From assembly GCA_000231825.2 (NCBI GenBank), contig JH720323.1, positions 213,825 through 277,824 on the forward strand: DNA of 64,000 nt, in the 5' to 3' direction. This DNA is from Tetrahymena elliotti 4EA (lineage: Eukaryota; Ciliophora; Oligohymenophorea; Hymenostomatida; Tetrahymenidae). Positions 51,201-64,000 of the stretch are shown here, one piece after another (the first letter of the stretch is position 1; every line of letters starts with the position of its first letter). A program made the translations under genes and the position numbers. Below the pieces are notes generated by a model. It saw only the letters and a list, made by a program, of their open reading frames with translations, had not been told where the DNA came from and made no database searches.

Positions 51201-51420
51201 TTAATGTCCTACTCTCCTTTTAAAACCATAATAATCTAAAAGGTTAAGCAATTTCCCTCATTATAATTCTCCTGTATATAAAACATCTGCTAGAAGAGGT
51301 ACTCTTTCTACAACAGGTCACTCTACAAATTTTGTTATGTGGATTAGACTTCCTAGCTCAAGACCTGAAAAGCATTGGATCAAGAGAGGTGTAGCCTTAT
51401 TAACATAACTTGATGATTGA
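36251..51420 (+). CDS. Inner-arm axonemal dynein heavy chain (DNAH3/7/12 class) with N-terminal CCDC81-type HU domains
   Basis: A 35-exon model (introns mostly 45-80 bp) has matching phase at every junction and encodes 4,393 residues. Exons 1-3 (residues 1-190) match the paired HU-like domains of CCDC81: [35 protein letters not shown] and [14 protein letters not shown]. After a linker the dynein tail starts near residue 440 ([19 protein letters not shown]). The linker region has [22 protein letters not shown] conservation seen in this class ([20 protein letters not shown]). AAA1 has GPAGTGKT (1689-1696) and [11 protein letters not shown]2 has GLPFSGKT (1970-1977); AAA3 has GPTGTGKST (about 2335) and [13 protein letters not shown]4 has GVGGSGRQS (about 2708), where lysine is replaced by arginine. 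The stalk and microtubule-binding domain span about 2,920-3,260. The C-terminus is complete and ends ALLTQLDD. It should power ciliary bending as a single-headed inner-arm dynein. Confidence 0.88.
36998..37991 (+). other. Fusion zone between CCDC81-like and dynein parts (exons 4-6)
   Basis: Exons 36998-37132, 37185-37383 and 37442-37991 connect the HU module to the dynein tail. Exon 6 (550 bp) is open throughout and carries both linker-like sequence ([20 protein letters not shown]) and sequence that aligns with the start of DNAH12-type tails ([20 protein letters not shown]). An in-frame ATG at 37687 would give a dynein start of about the human length. Without splicing, the upstream frame would end at a TGA at 37447-37449. 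Two closely packed genes are therefore the alternative to a fusion, but coding character upstream of 37687 and the phase-perfect splice favour one protein. Confidence 0.6.
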
Positions 51421-53163
51421 AAAAAATAAAACAAAAATTAAAAACACATAATAAAAACAAACTAAAAATAATTAAATAAAATGATAAATTTTGTAAATAA
51501 TCCATTTTAAGTAAGCTTTATATTTTAAGTAATATTAGTTTTTTACTATTATACAAATTTAAATGTTAAGTGGCTAATTATAAAATATGTCTAAAATAGA
51601 ATAGTATTTAATATTTATATATCTCCAAAATAAAACCCAGAAAACACATTATTTAATCATCTAATAATAAGATAATATTAAAAAAACAAAGGCTTTTAGT
51701 AAAATTAAAAAGATAAAACAAAATAATAAAATATTGTTTCATATCATTTGAATTTTCCTTTATGAAATTTTTCTCCTGAAGAAAGATTAAAAATAGTAAT
51801 ATCTAGATTAAAAAGCTTTAATTATAAAATTTTAATTGAGAAATCTAAAAGATGTGGTGGATATTTTTCAATTTTTCATAAAAACTTGCATTATTTGTAT
51901 TATCTAATTTAAAGTTATAAGATTTCTGGATTTACATATTTTTGAGTGGATCTATTGATCTACTTTTTTCTAAGTATTAATTAGATAACACAAAATTCTT
52001 TTATAAAGTAAAGTGACTTAATTTTAATATGACGAAAATAAATGAGTCATAGCCAATTTAATAAATCTATCTCTTAAATACTTAATTATTTGTGTTTTTT
52101 TTTTGTAGCAAGTTTAATATCAATTACATTTAGATACAAATATACTCAATAAACTTATTTTGACTTTCAAATTGCATAGAATTTTAATATTTAGTATACT
52201 TAAAAAATTTGTTATTAGTTGCAATTTTTTAAATTGCGTTTATTATTTACTTTTTATAAATCAAATTAGATTCTGTGTAAATAATATCGGAATTAAATTT
52301 TTTTTTCAAGCATTAAAAAAAATTATAAATTTATTCTAACAAATAATTTTTTTTAAATAATTTAAAACTTTTATTAAAAAGTATTGAAATATTTTATTTA
52401 AACAAAAATTAAAACTTTTTTACTTTTTGATAAAAATTTTCTTTTTTAAATTTTTATTTGTAATAAGATTAGATTTTTGATTTAGAAAAATGCTTTTTAT
52501 TTTCATAAAAATAGGAATAGATTATTTTATATTTTCAATCTTGTCATATTGAAATTTATTTATGAAATATAAATAAATGAGCAAGTAATTAAATGATGCA
52601 CTACCCTCATTAGTTTTGTAAACATTAAATAGAACTATTCGACAATGTATTAATGTTCACTATTTCATAATTGATGACCTTAATTAGGTTACAAAAATTT
52701 AATTATCATCATTTTTCTGAAATGTTAGTTATTAGGTGTAAGTTAAAAAGTTAATTCCTATTTTCATCAAATTTGAGCTTAATGTATAGACAAAAGATAA
52801 TCTATGCAAGTAAAAATTATTGATATTAACTTTTCTAATAAAAATTTTACCCATAAAAAGTGTGAGTAAATAAGGAAGGTTAGAATAAAGTTTTTTAAAA
52901 GCCTTAGGTTGGAAAGCTAGATCAAAATTTTTTTGATTACACTCAAACTAATATAAAAACTGAAAAAGATGCAATTTAATTATTAGTATCTGATAATTTC
53001 TTAATTAACCATTCACATTTTTTATTGCATCAAAGAAAGGAATAAAAAAGGAATAAGAAAAATTAAAATTTTAGGAAGGGGTTTTGATAGCAACAAGTTA
53101 AAGCAAATTTATAAAATTAAATAATTTTTTAATCCAACAATATTTTACTTAAACAAGCATAAA
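51421..53163. other. Gene-free AT-rich spacer
   Basis: Between the dynein stop and the start of the giant membrane protein gene I see only AT-rich sequence, with long A and T runs and no coding frame or clear repeat. Confidence 0.55.
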
Positions 53164-56100
53164 ATGAAATATAGCTTACTTCTATAACAATTTTTTATAG
53201 TATTTTTATCACTTTTAGAACTTAAATTTGCTTCATACACATCAGAATTTTAATTTAATTGCTTATCTTGCTTAAGCTAATGCAAAAAAATTAGCGATAT
53301 AGATTGTGATACTTACTATATAACTAACTAGTGCTGCTACAATATTGATAAGTGCTTTAATTTGGATTCTTAAAATTACCATAGCGGCTATTATGGTGGT
53401 TTTGAAGCTGGAAGATGCATGCAATAAGATTAAACAATTCTATGTTCATTAATGAGTAAATGCAATAAAAACTTATTTTTATCTTTCTAATTTATAATTT
53501 ATTGTTTTAAACATGAAATTATTTAAGGTACATTTTAGTCAACATAAAAGAATATTTGCTTCTAATAAATTGGAGGTGGTCTTTGCACTTTGAGAGTTAT
53601 ATAAAATAATCAAGATATTATTGGTGTTAATAGTAATAGATTTTGTATTTATAATTAATAAGATAATTTAGATATGTAATTTTGCAATAATGGTTATTGC
53701 TTGTAAGATAGTGTTTGTTTAACATATTCTAACAACGAACAAGCAATATATGATAATTATCTTGTATTCGGAGTAGATTAAAATAATGTTTGTATCAATA
53801 TAAATAAATTAGTCTCTGCTAAGTATTGCTCAGTAAATATTGATAGCATATGCTCCTCCTAACAAGGTTATTGTTTAGAAATAAACAATGATTATCCAAT
53901 AGTAATTTTTAAATTAAAATTTATTTATTAGATAATTTTTAAAAAAGGGAAAATTAAAAATAAGCAATTAATGTATTTATGCTAACTAATACTATTCTTA
54001 ACCAATTTATAGTTGCTACAGATAACCTGATACATTAGTCTGCTTATTTTAAAATGCTAATCTTAATGGATGCTTTTTATTTGGATCAGCATTTTCTAAC
54101 TAATAAAATATAATTGGCATTGGTGAAACAGAATCAAATTAATATTACACATGCTATTTGTAGCAATAAGGAATTCCATTTCAGTAAAAAAATAAAATTA
54201 AAAAAACTATTAATTATTGTGTTAAAATTATTATAGGTGTATATCTGGTTATTGCATAGATACTTAAAAATTAAATTGCTACATCTTTAATAAAACAGAG
54301 AATAGAATAGGTACATAAAGAGATACATATCTTTGCTTACCTTATAACCCAGGAATTCACTAAAATCCTTTAGAGTGCATTGATAATTTCTGTCTACTTT
54401 AAAAAGGAAGTGAGATTTATTGTTAAATTTTAGGCTAAGATTATGTTTATTGCAAATCTGCTACACAATAATGTCTTGCTAATGGTCAATCTTCTTCATC
54501 TCAAATAATCTAATCAAGTCTAGAGTATTGTTCCTATAGTATGTTAATGGCATATTATTGCTATGAAACTAATGAGAATGATACTTGGCGTTAAGCAAAA
54601 GCTAGCAACGGTAAATGTTAATCATTTAGCTCATGTAAAATTGTTGATTAAAAACTATCTATTTTTTAAACTTTCTTTTGATATTCAGCAAATTCTATTT
54701 ATTGTGCATTTGGAGATTAGTGTCTATATAATAGTTAATGCATAGATCTCGAATATGCATTTCGAGCTTACAATTTACCAGCTAGATTATAAGACTCTTA
54801 ATGTAGTAAGTAGGGAACTACAGTTAGTACATATTGTGCTTCATAATACTGTATCTTTTAATAACGCTGTGTCTAGCTAAACCCATACCAATTGATTGGT
54901 AAAGAAAAAAATACAGCAAATTGTTTATTAGAGGGCTAAACAAGTTAATACGGAGCTGATTTTTGCTATGAAGGGTATAAAGTTTTATCATGGTTCATAC
55001 ATTTAAAATTCTTTTATTTTAAGGTATTGTAAAAGATTAAATCCTTTCACAAATGTTATAGAATGCCTTAAAATTTAAAATGATGAAACATGGGCAATAG
55101 ATACAAATGGAATGTGTTTATCTAAATCTTAAGCTTAAGCTGCTTCTAATATTGTAATACAATTTATATTTATTTAGGTTTTACTGTACTTAATATAATA
55201 TTTCAGTAATACTGCATACCAAATAGATTTTGCTTGGATTAGAATCAAAAATGCAGACTTACTTAGCCTAATGAGTGTATAGATTCAAATTATAGATGTG
55301 TTATCCAAGCTGATACAACTTAATGCAGATAATGTAATTTGTAGTAATGCCTTAGTCCTCTTACTTAAAAATGTATTTAAGTAACTTCTGAATATTGTAT
55401 AGGATATGACAGTATATATTTTCTTAATTGAAAGTTTATTTTAAATGAAAATAATTTAATTAAAGATTAATGTCAGTAGATTGATCCAAAAAATGCTGTT
55501 TTGTGCAAGGCCTGTTCAAGAAGTGCCTGCTATTTCTCTAGTTATAGTAATTTAAATAATTTTAAAATGTAATAATAAAAATAATTTGTATTAATTATTA
55601 AAGAGACCTGCTTATCATTTTAAACTATAAATTTGTAAAAAAATTAATGCATTTAGTGGAATGACTATGATACAGATTGTATCTTTACCAATATGGATAA
55701 TTAAATGGATGTTTGTGGAGCTTAAGATGGTTAATGTATTAGAATGAGTACTAAAAAATGCCTAAAGTGCAACAGTTATACTGTCTATATTGGTGATTTA
55801 AAATGTTATACAGCTGATGAAATCACAGTCATTAAATAATAGAATCAAAACAGTGGAGTTAATCCTGCAGTGAGAATATTTCAACAAATTATTAATTACA
55901 TTAAAGAGGATGTTTTTGTAGATGAAAATCAATAAACCTAAAATTGCTCTAATGGGTATAATTACAAAAGAGATTAAAATAAAATTAATTTATTCTTTTA
56001 TAACTAATAAAGATGCGCTGCTTGCAACTAAGCAAATAATTGTACAAGATGCTAATAGGATCATTTTTTGTTTTATGATAAAGATGGCTAAAAGTAGATA

Positions 56101-59100
56101 TGTTTAAGCTGTAATATACCATAACTTTAATACGCTTATTATCCAGAATAAGCATATGTAGAATTAATGTCAAATTCACCAATTGGTTAATTCTATTAAT
56201 TAAGTAATTATTACTCAAACATAGTGAGTCATTGTTCATAATGCAACTAGAATTTAAATTAATGGTAAAATTATAATCTTGTATTTAAGTTTTGATTAAT
56301 TTTCAATTATTTAGGTATCTACCATAACTTGATAATCTACTACTATGTAATAATTATGAAATATAGTATGCATAGGTTGGAAGAAAAGCTTAATTAATAA
56401 ACACACCTTCATTTTTTAAAATTGTCAATACAAATAACCAATACAAGCTAGTACAGACTTCTGCACCAGTCAGTAAATGTAAGGATATGCATTAGAAACT
56501 AAAAAGAATTTAAAACTTAAATTATATTTAAAGGTAATTAACCAAACTGTTCAACATGCATAAAAAATGATTCTGGATAAGAAATATGTTAAAAATGTGA
56601 GGAATTTTATACTTTGGATTTAAATAATCAGTGCATCAAATGTCCTGATGATTGTGCTTCTTGCTTTTTTGGAGGTTTTTTAAATGGACAAACTATGAAT
56701 TGGAATTTAAATGTTGATTATTATGGGTGGCTAAAATAGTAAATTCTCACTCCTTAACTATATTAACTTTATTGTTAGGAATGCAATCAAGGTTTTGCCT
56801 TAAATAAAAATTATTAGACATGTTAATAGTGCAAATAAAATTGTCTTCTATGTGTTTATAGTAAAGTTTATTAATTTTTTAATAGCTGACAATAAAACTA
56901 TTATTTTAAATAGCAAATGGTTTGATTTCATTAATAAATAGATTTAATTTGTTAGACTAAAATGATTAAACAATAACATTTAAATGTACTTTATGCTAAT
57001 CTAGCTACTTCTTAGGATATGATGGTAATTTTTTTACTCTTTAAAATATTTATTAAAAGCTTCTAAATAAAATTTTTATTGATCATATCTTGAAAAGGAT
57101 CTTCATGCATGGAATAATAATCTTAATGCATAGATATGTAATATGGTGATAATTCTTCAAGAATATCATTTAGCTTAAATTACTATTTTTTACCAAGAAC
57201 TTAAGCAAATATGCATGCTCATTGTTTCAAATGCAACAGTACTCCATCTTTTCGTTTAGTTGCAATTATAAATTAAGATAAAACATCAACTTGTGAACCT
57301 AATAAAGTTTAAATAATTGGTTGTTTGTATGAGATTTAGTACTAAATTTAAGGTGTAAAAAAGATTTATTGTATGTAGTGTGATAATAATATGATTTTCC
57401 ATTATGAAGACTCTAACCAATGTTATGGTTTTTGTAATCTCTAAGTAATTTATTCAAAATATATTCATCAAATTAAACTTATTAATTAAATTTACAGCTT
57501 TATGGATGTAAAAGTTGCTATTCTTATAAACCTTAAGATTCAATGGGTTTAGTTTATTAATGCACATATTGCAATGAAGGTATGTATCCCACATTTAATG
57601 GATGCTAAAACTGCCCATAAGGATGTAGTACTTGTTAAGAAAGTATATTTTAATTAATCTAAAATTTTTATTTTTCTTAAAAATTTGAAAAAAATTAATA
57701 GTCTCTGTTGAGAAAGATGCTAACAAAGAAATAGAAAATCTAACTAATTAAATAATTTATTATAATCTGCAAAATTCAATTTAAGATAGATTAAATTATA
57801 ATAAGAATAATTCATATAAAACTATTTGTACTTCTTGCCAATAAGGTTATATTTTAGATACAGAAACTAATTTGTGCAGAAAAAGCAGTTGTGGAGATAA
57901 TTGTGGGTGGTGTTAACTAATTAATCAATAGCCTATTTGCATACATTGCAATACAACACTAATTAATTAAATATTTGAATTACAGTAATATATAGTTTCC
58001 CTATACCAAATAAATACTCTCAGATAAGATGATATTCTAAACTTTAGTGATCAAAAAGATAATTGCTATCTTTGTCCTTTTGGGTATTTTTTTATATTTT
58101 AGATAAATTTTTAAGTAAATAAATAAACTTTAACAACACAAAAAAGCTCCTTATAATTGATAATTGCTTTGCAAAAAGTTAAAAATTTTCATTGAATTGA
58201 ATCAAAAATTAATTAAACAATTTTTTAATTTCTTTTAAAATAACTTTTTATAAAAAGATGTTAAACCTGTAATAGCACAGATATATCATAAAAGAGTGCT
58301 AATTTATACAATACGAAGTGCTATTCATGTAAAGATATTAATTCAATAAACACTCCACTTAAATTAGAATATGAGTTTAGGTATGATAATGAAAGATAGA
58401 GATGTACACTATGTAAACGAAATGATTAAAGTTGCTATTATACTAAAAACACTACTATTTATGCATAATGTAAAAGCTTAAGCAGTTAAATAGGAGATGG
58501 ATCATTAAAATATCCTGTTAATCTTTTAAGGACTTAGGAAGTGAATTGGGATTAAGTGATACTAAATGAGGATAATTACTTAAAATCTTTAGTTTACTTA
58601 AATGAAATTTCAATAAAAGAACTCTATGTGGATGTCATTCTATTAGGTGATCAGTGTTAAATTGAAAGTGATATTGTAATTTAAACAACGCTAATGTAAT
58701 AATTTCAGAGCCTTAAAGTTTTAAGTATTACCATATTTAATTCTCAGAGAGTTTCAAATGGAAATATTTAGATGCCTTTTTATAACTTAAAGATATAAAA
58801 ATAGTTTTTAATAACAGGATTTTCTGATGTTACTTTGAAGAATATAAATATCACTTAACATATTTTATCACTTAGTTCAAATAAAATTTAAATTTAAAAT
58901 TAAAACTTTGTCTAAAATATTGAATTTATCTAGGTTAATATCATCTCTAACATAATCTAATAGATAGATCAAAATTATACAAGTGTTTATTATTCTCCTT
59001 TTGCAATTAATTTAGTAGATTTATAGAAGAGTCTAACACTTAGTGAATTTTAGATGATTGGCTTCTAACTGAAAAAAAGTTCCTTTATTTCACTAATTAA

Positions 59101-62100
59101 CTAGAAAAGCACACCTTATAACATAACTGTAGATCTAAACCAAGTTTAAATAAAACAAGTAAATATTTTTGTATCAAAAAAAGGAATGAATTTAACATTT
59201 TTTTATAAAATTTAGAATAATTTTATTGATTCAAAATTTTTAGATTTAAAATCCGAGATTGCTTATTTTTTAAATAAAAATTTTGTGGTTGCAAATAATA
59301 GCATAACAAACTCTTCTTAGATGTTTAATTTTAATCCTTTATCTAGTTAAAGTTATATTTACTCATAATAAAGATCAATATAGGTATTAAATAATACAAT
59401 CTAAAACTCATCTAGTTTCTTCTTAAATTCTAATTATATTAAGAATAATATTTATGATATTGTTATTCAAAATAATACTTTTGCTAATATTTTATAGTCT
59501 CATGGTATTTATAACTTTAATTTAATATAAGTTATAAAAATGGTCATTAAAGATAATAGTTTCAAAAATTGTATTATATTTCAAAGTATGCAGCAATCTA
59601 CTTAAATAACTTAACAGCTCTAGTATTAACCTCAATTTAAATATTTATTTAACGAACTCTATATCATGCTCAACTAAGTTTAGAGTTAAGATACTATGAT
59701 TGCAATTCTTGATGGTGGTTAAAGTTACTCACAAAAGATAAATTTAAGGGACTTTTAAATACACAAGTAATAGGGTTTAAATTAACAAATAAGCTGCTTC
59801 ATGTTTAAAATAAGTAATGCAAACACAGCAATTGTTTAAGATTTATTATTTAAAGACTCAAACTTTCCAGGAATTATCTCCACAAGTGGAATCAATAATT
59901 TAATTATCAAAAATGCTATATTTAATTAAATTGCTTAGTCTCCTGATATTAACCAATATTTATTATATTTAAGTAATACTGCATCTAATTTACTTATTAA
60001 AAATGTCACTGTTAAAAATTTGAAATCTACAAATAGCATAATTATGATTGATAACTAAATATTAGATGATTAATTGCACTTATACTCACAAAATATTGTT
60101 TTAGGTGTTGTACAATTATAGGATTTACTTTTTAAGAATAATTAGCTTAGTGTTGTTAATGTAATTTCAACAATATCCCCAATAAGGATATTTTCTATTT
60201 AAGAATAATCTATAGAGATAGAAAATATTTATTTTCAAAAAAATTCTATCTATCTTTTTAAAGATACAGTAATTATATTTTATTTTAATTTTTATTTATT
60301 TATTTTTTTGAATATTTAAAAGATTTATTTAGGTACAGAGTCGAGTTCTGGGTTAAGTATAAATGCTGGCAAAAGTATTGTAAATATTACAAACTCACAG
60401 TTTTTTGATTAGTCGAGCTAAGTATCCAGAAATGCACTTATTATTTCGTCGTTAAAATTAAATATCTTACAATCAAACTTTTAAAATTCTAATAAAATTA
60501 ATGGATACGAATTAAGTAAGATATAAGGAGGATTCCTTTTTGCATCAGTTACAGATTTAATGATTTTTAAATCAATTTTTTCAAAAGGATTAGCTTAAAG
60601 TGGAGGAGCTATTTATTTATAACCTATAAAGTAAGCGCTTTTATATCTGAATAATGTAGAAATAGAAGGAAATGTTTCTTCATTTAATTAAGTTTAAAGT
60701 CAAGGTGGAGGAATATTTTTAGACACTTCTAAATGTGAATCTATTGATTTTTACATAAAAGATTCTGCAATTTAAAATAATTTTTCTCTTTAATCAGGTG
60801 GAGCAATCTATGTCATAAACTCTCTAACAAAAATTTTTATCTAAATTAGTAATTGCATTTTTATGAATAACTTCTCAGGAACTGAAGGATCCTAGATTAA
60901 TGCTGTTTTTCCAAATTAATCAAAAGCAAATCTTTTGATTGAAAATTCAAGCTTTTTGTATAATTAATAAGAATTAGATCATGATTTATTTACACAAGCT
61001 TATAAATACTCTGACTCATACAGCCTAATGAAATCAAATTTGATTAATTTAGGAAATTTTGTAAATATAGTAATTTAAAGTAATATCTTTAGAAATATAC
61101 AATCTTATTAGCTTTTTGGTAGGGGCTTGGAAGTCGAAAGCTAAAATATTGTTTGCATGGGAACTCTTTCAATAAATTAATGTGTTAGTCTAATGGATAA
61201 ATTAAATTCTTACTAAAATATTTAATAATGCTAACAAGCAATCAAAATATAATGCAATACAATTTCTATAGATAACTCAAACTATAATTAAATAGAAGAT
61301 TTTTAGATCCAAAATACTTTGAGTTAATAGAAAATTTAGTCGTTAAATTATCTTATATTGTATTCAGCTTAGCAATTGATTGATATTAGACTTGCATATT
61401 TTAATAATTTAATATGCTAAGATTGTATCTCAAGCTCATTAATCTTTTCTTCAAGAAAAATTAGAATTACTTCATCTATTTTCACAAATAATAATTCAAA
61501 ATTTGGAGGAGCATTTTTATTCTAAGACTATCTAAATTAACAATAGTTACTGAATTTTGTTGAGAATAATAACTTAGTATTTAATAATGAAATATTTGTT
61601 TAAAATTCTACTTTTAGAAATAATAATTGTTAAAACAATGGAGGAGCCATCTACTTGAATGCTACTAATAATTTAATTATGTAAGTAACTAATAGCATAT
61701 TTAACAATAATACATCTGTTTAGAGTGGTGGGACTCTCTATAGTAATTAAGTTCTACCTAATTATCATTCAAAAATTTCTTTTATGAATACCTTAATATA
61801 AAATAACTAAGCACGTATAGGCGCTGTATATTATTCTTAAACTAATCCTGTAAAATTATAAGATTCATCAAATTATATTACAAATAATATAGCTTTAGAT
61901 TTTGGTGTAGAAGATATTTTTATACCTTCTAGTTTTTTATTGATATATGATAGCAGAAAATTTGATAGTTAATAGCCTATCAACCTTACCACATAAGCTC
62001 TTGATGTAAAATAAAATTTTTTATCCATTTAAAAAGACAATTTTTTTTATAAAATAGGCAAATTTTTATGGAATGTTTTTGACAAAAAATAAAGAATAGT

Positions 62101-64000
62101 TTAAAGAATTAAATGGGGATGTATATTTATAATTAGTTTATGATAATAGTTTGGTTAGTATAACTCCATAAAAAATCCTCTTTAAAAATGGATTCTTTAA
62201 TTTGACTCAAGAGTTGTAAATCTTTGGTAAACTTGGGATTAAAGTTTAAGTATAGCTAAAGCTAATATATTCGAATTAAATATACTCATAGATTTTTGAT
62301 TAAATTAATGATGCACTAGAAAAATAAAAAGTATACTTTTAATTATAAGAATATTGCTATCCTGGTGAATAGCGAGTTTAAATAAAAGGATAATATGATA
62401 GCTGTACTTTATGTTAATATCAGTTTTACAGTTTAGAAAAAAATAGTAAAGTTTGTTCAAAATGTAATACAGATGCAGCTGTTTGTTACTTAGATTAAAT
62501 ATTACTTAAAGATGGGTATTGGAGAGACAATAACTAGTCTGATAAAATTATCCCTTGCAGAGATAGTAATAAAAATTGCATAGGTGATCTTAATCAATAT
62601 GATGAATAAAGATAATCCTAAAAAAATTTTAACTCTTCTCAAAATTATTATTGCAAAGTTGGTAATAAAAAATAATTTTTAATTTTCTTTTTTGTCATAC
62701 GAAATTAATATTATGAATAAGGTCATATTGGAGCATTATGCTAAGATTGTGATTTAATGGGAAAATATTGGAAAGATTCATTTATGCAGTTTGGGAATAG
62801 AGAATGCTCAAAGTAAATTTCCTAAAATATTCAAACAAAAATAATTTTTAATTTATTTTTTAATTAAAAAGTTGCAAAAATACCAAAAATAGCCTGATAA
62901 TATTTTTAGTGATTCTATCATGCTTCATCTTATTTGCTTTGATTTAGATTTATCAAATAATAAAATCTACCTATAATTAGATTCTTATAAAATATTGCAA
63001 GCTGATCGGATTAGACACAAAATAAGTAATAACTAAAAGTGATGACACAGCTATTTACATTAAATTTCTAATTAGCTATCTACAAATATTAAATGTAATA
63101 TTTGAATCAGACATAGGTATGCCATATCAAGTAGTCAGAATTATAAGAGCAATAGCTAATCCTTTACAAAGCGCTATAGAAACATAGGATTGTTTGCTAA
63201 AATCTATTTACCAGTATCTATAATTTAAATTTAATTTCATATACTTTAGAGTGATAGCTTCTTAGGTTTTCTTTTTTAAAGTGATAATTTGTATCTTAGT
63301 AATAATTACCATAATAACCTTGCTATCAAGAAAAACTCATTATATCAGATCGTACTTCAAAATTGCTTTAGTTTACTTTTTAATTGCAAATTAACCAGGA
63401 GTGTTAAATATTATTTTAGGAACAGTAATATTCTTATCTATTCATTTAAAATAAAATTAATTCCCATAATTTAAAAAAGGCATCTTGCAACTAAATAGGA
63501 GATAAATATTACATTAAAAATTACACTTCTATTATATGCGATTCAAATCATATGATGTTTTCTTTAACTCTTCTGTTTCCTATTTTGCTAGTATGGACTT
63601 TTATATTTGAACTAGTGTTATTAATTTTGTTGAGAAACAAGAGATTTGAATTGAATAGGATAAAAGTTAAATTAGGCTTTGGCTATCTCTATTAAGAATA
63701 CATAGAAAAAGTGTATTAATGGGAATAAATGAAAATATTTTAGAAGACAATTTTAATTTTTTCATCCAATTTATTATTCTCAAATTCAAATTTAAATCTT
63801 ACTTGTTAGTTGATAGTAAATCTTATCTACAAGTTCCTATCAAACTTTAGTAAACTTATTATAAAATATTTATTTATTAAAATTTATTTGTATATAATAG
63901 TTAAGCCATACTAATCTGCAAAGCTTAATAAACTGGATAATTAGTGTATTAATGTAATTTGTGTGTCATTAGGGCTCGGAATTATTATGACTCAAAATAC
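53164..64000 (+). CDS. Giant cysteine-rich, repeat-containing multi-pass membrane protein, truncated by window edge
   Basis: Starts at the ATG at 53164 with a signal peptide (MKYSLLLQQFFIVFLSLLEL) and is read through many small introns (for example after exon 53164-53455, with exon 2 at 53528-53901). Four zones follow. First, about 53.2-58.4 kb, dozens of CxxC/CxxxC units like furin or growth-factor-receptor cysteine-rich repeats. Second, about 58.5-62.2 kb, cysteine-poor, with recurring isoleucine/asparagine rungs (GGAIYL, GGGIFLDTS) typical of parallel beta-helix repeats. Third, about 62.3-62.9 kb, a cysteine knot-like block with KDGYWRDNN. Fourth, from 62.87 kb, several hydrophobic helices (SLIIFLVILSCFILFALIQI; VIICILVIITIITLL) and the motif KLGFGYLYQEYIEKVYQWE. 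Large surface proteins of this architecture form expanded families in ciliates. Ligand and function are unknown. Exon borders after the second are approximate. Confidence 0.7.

Noticed and set aside
1..64000. Many TAA and TAG triplets inside otherwise open frames, as if the region were full of pseudogenes.
   Set aside because: Conserved proteins (dynein, Cdc20-like) use them where glutamine or similar polar residues are expected, and only TGA ends the genes. This is the ciliate nuclear code.
1..64000. Search by eye for tRNAs, rRNA, CRISPR arrays, telomeric G4T2/C4A2 repeats and the chromosome breakage motif.
   Set aside because: None found. A partial resemblance to the breakage motif at about 29547 (AAACCAAC only) is too short to count.

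Overview
The window looks like nuclear DNA of a ciliate close to Tetrahymena, probably a macronuclear chromosome. It is roughly three quarters or more A+T. Long frames stay open only if TAA and TAG are read as glutamine and TGA is the sole stop. Introns are mostly about 50-350 bp, begin GTAAA/GTAAT-like and end in T-rich stretches followed by AG. With that code most short standard-code frames disappear and long spliced genes appear. Exon joins were checked by hand for phase. They are inference from sequence, with no transcript evidence.

Layout. 1-1589 (-): 5' part of an IP3-receptor-like channel, cut by the left edge. 1590-2885: divergent intergenic region holding a candidate structured RNA. 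2886-3726 (+): small secreted coiled-coil protein. 4229-8194 (-): intronless 1,321-residue protein. 8638-16174 (-): 2,290-residue coiled-coil, Q/N-rich protein ending in a PH-like domain. 16175-19120: no gene seen. 19121-19807 (+): 228-residue protein with a weak F-box-like N-terminus. About 21110-22010 (+): broken or unresolved gene. 22575-26349 (-): probable mitochondrial protein of 763 residues. 26350-30068: mostly gene-free, with a second, larger candidate structured RNA near 29 kb. 30069-31623 (-): Cdc20/Cdh1-type WD40 protein. 32095-34743 (+): CFAP97-like protein with a long disordered tail. 36251-51420 (+): a 35-exon reading frame in which a CCDC81-type double HU module runs directly into an inner-arm axonemal dynein heavy chain of the DNAH3/7/12 class. 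53164 to beyond 64000 (+): giant cysteine-rich, repeat-containing membrane protein, cut by the right edge.

Function. The stretch 32-51 kb is cilium-biased: a CFAP97-like gene, a CCDC81-like module and an axonemal dynein. The rest mixes signalling (IP3-receptor-like, PH domain), cell cycle (Cdc20-like), mitochondrial and surface proteins. I saw no tRNA, rRNA, CRISPR array, insertion sequence, telomere repeat or tandem satellite. The most unusual item is the HU-dynein fusion. The two structured non-coding loci come next.
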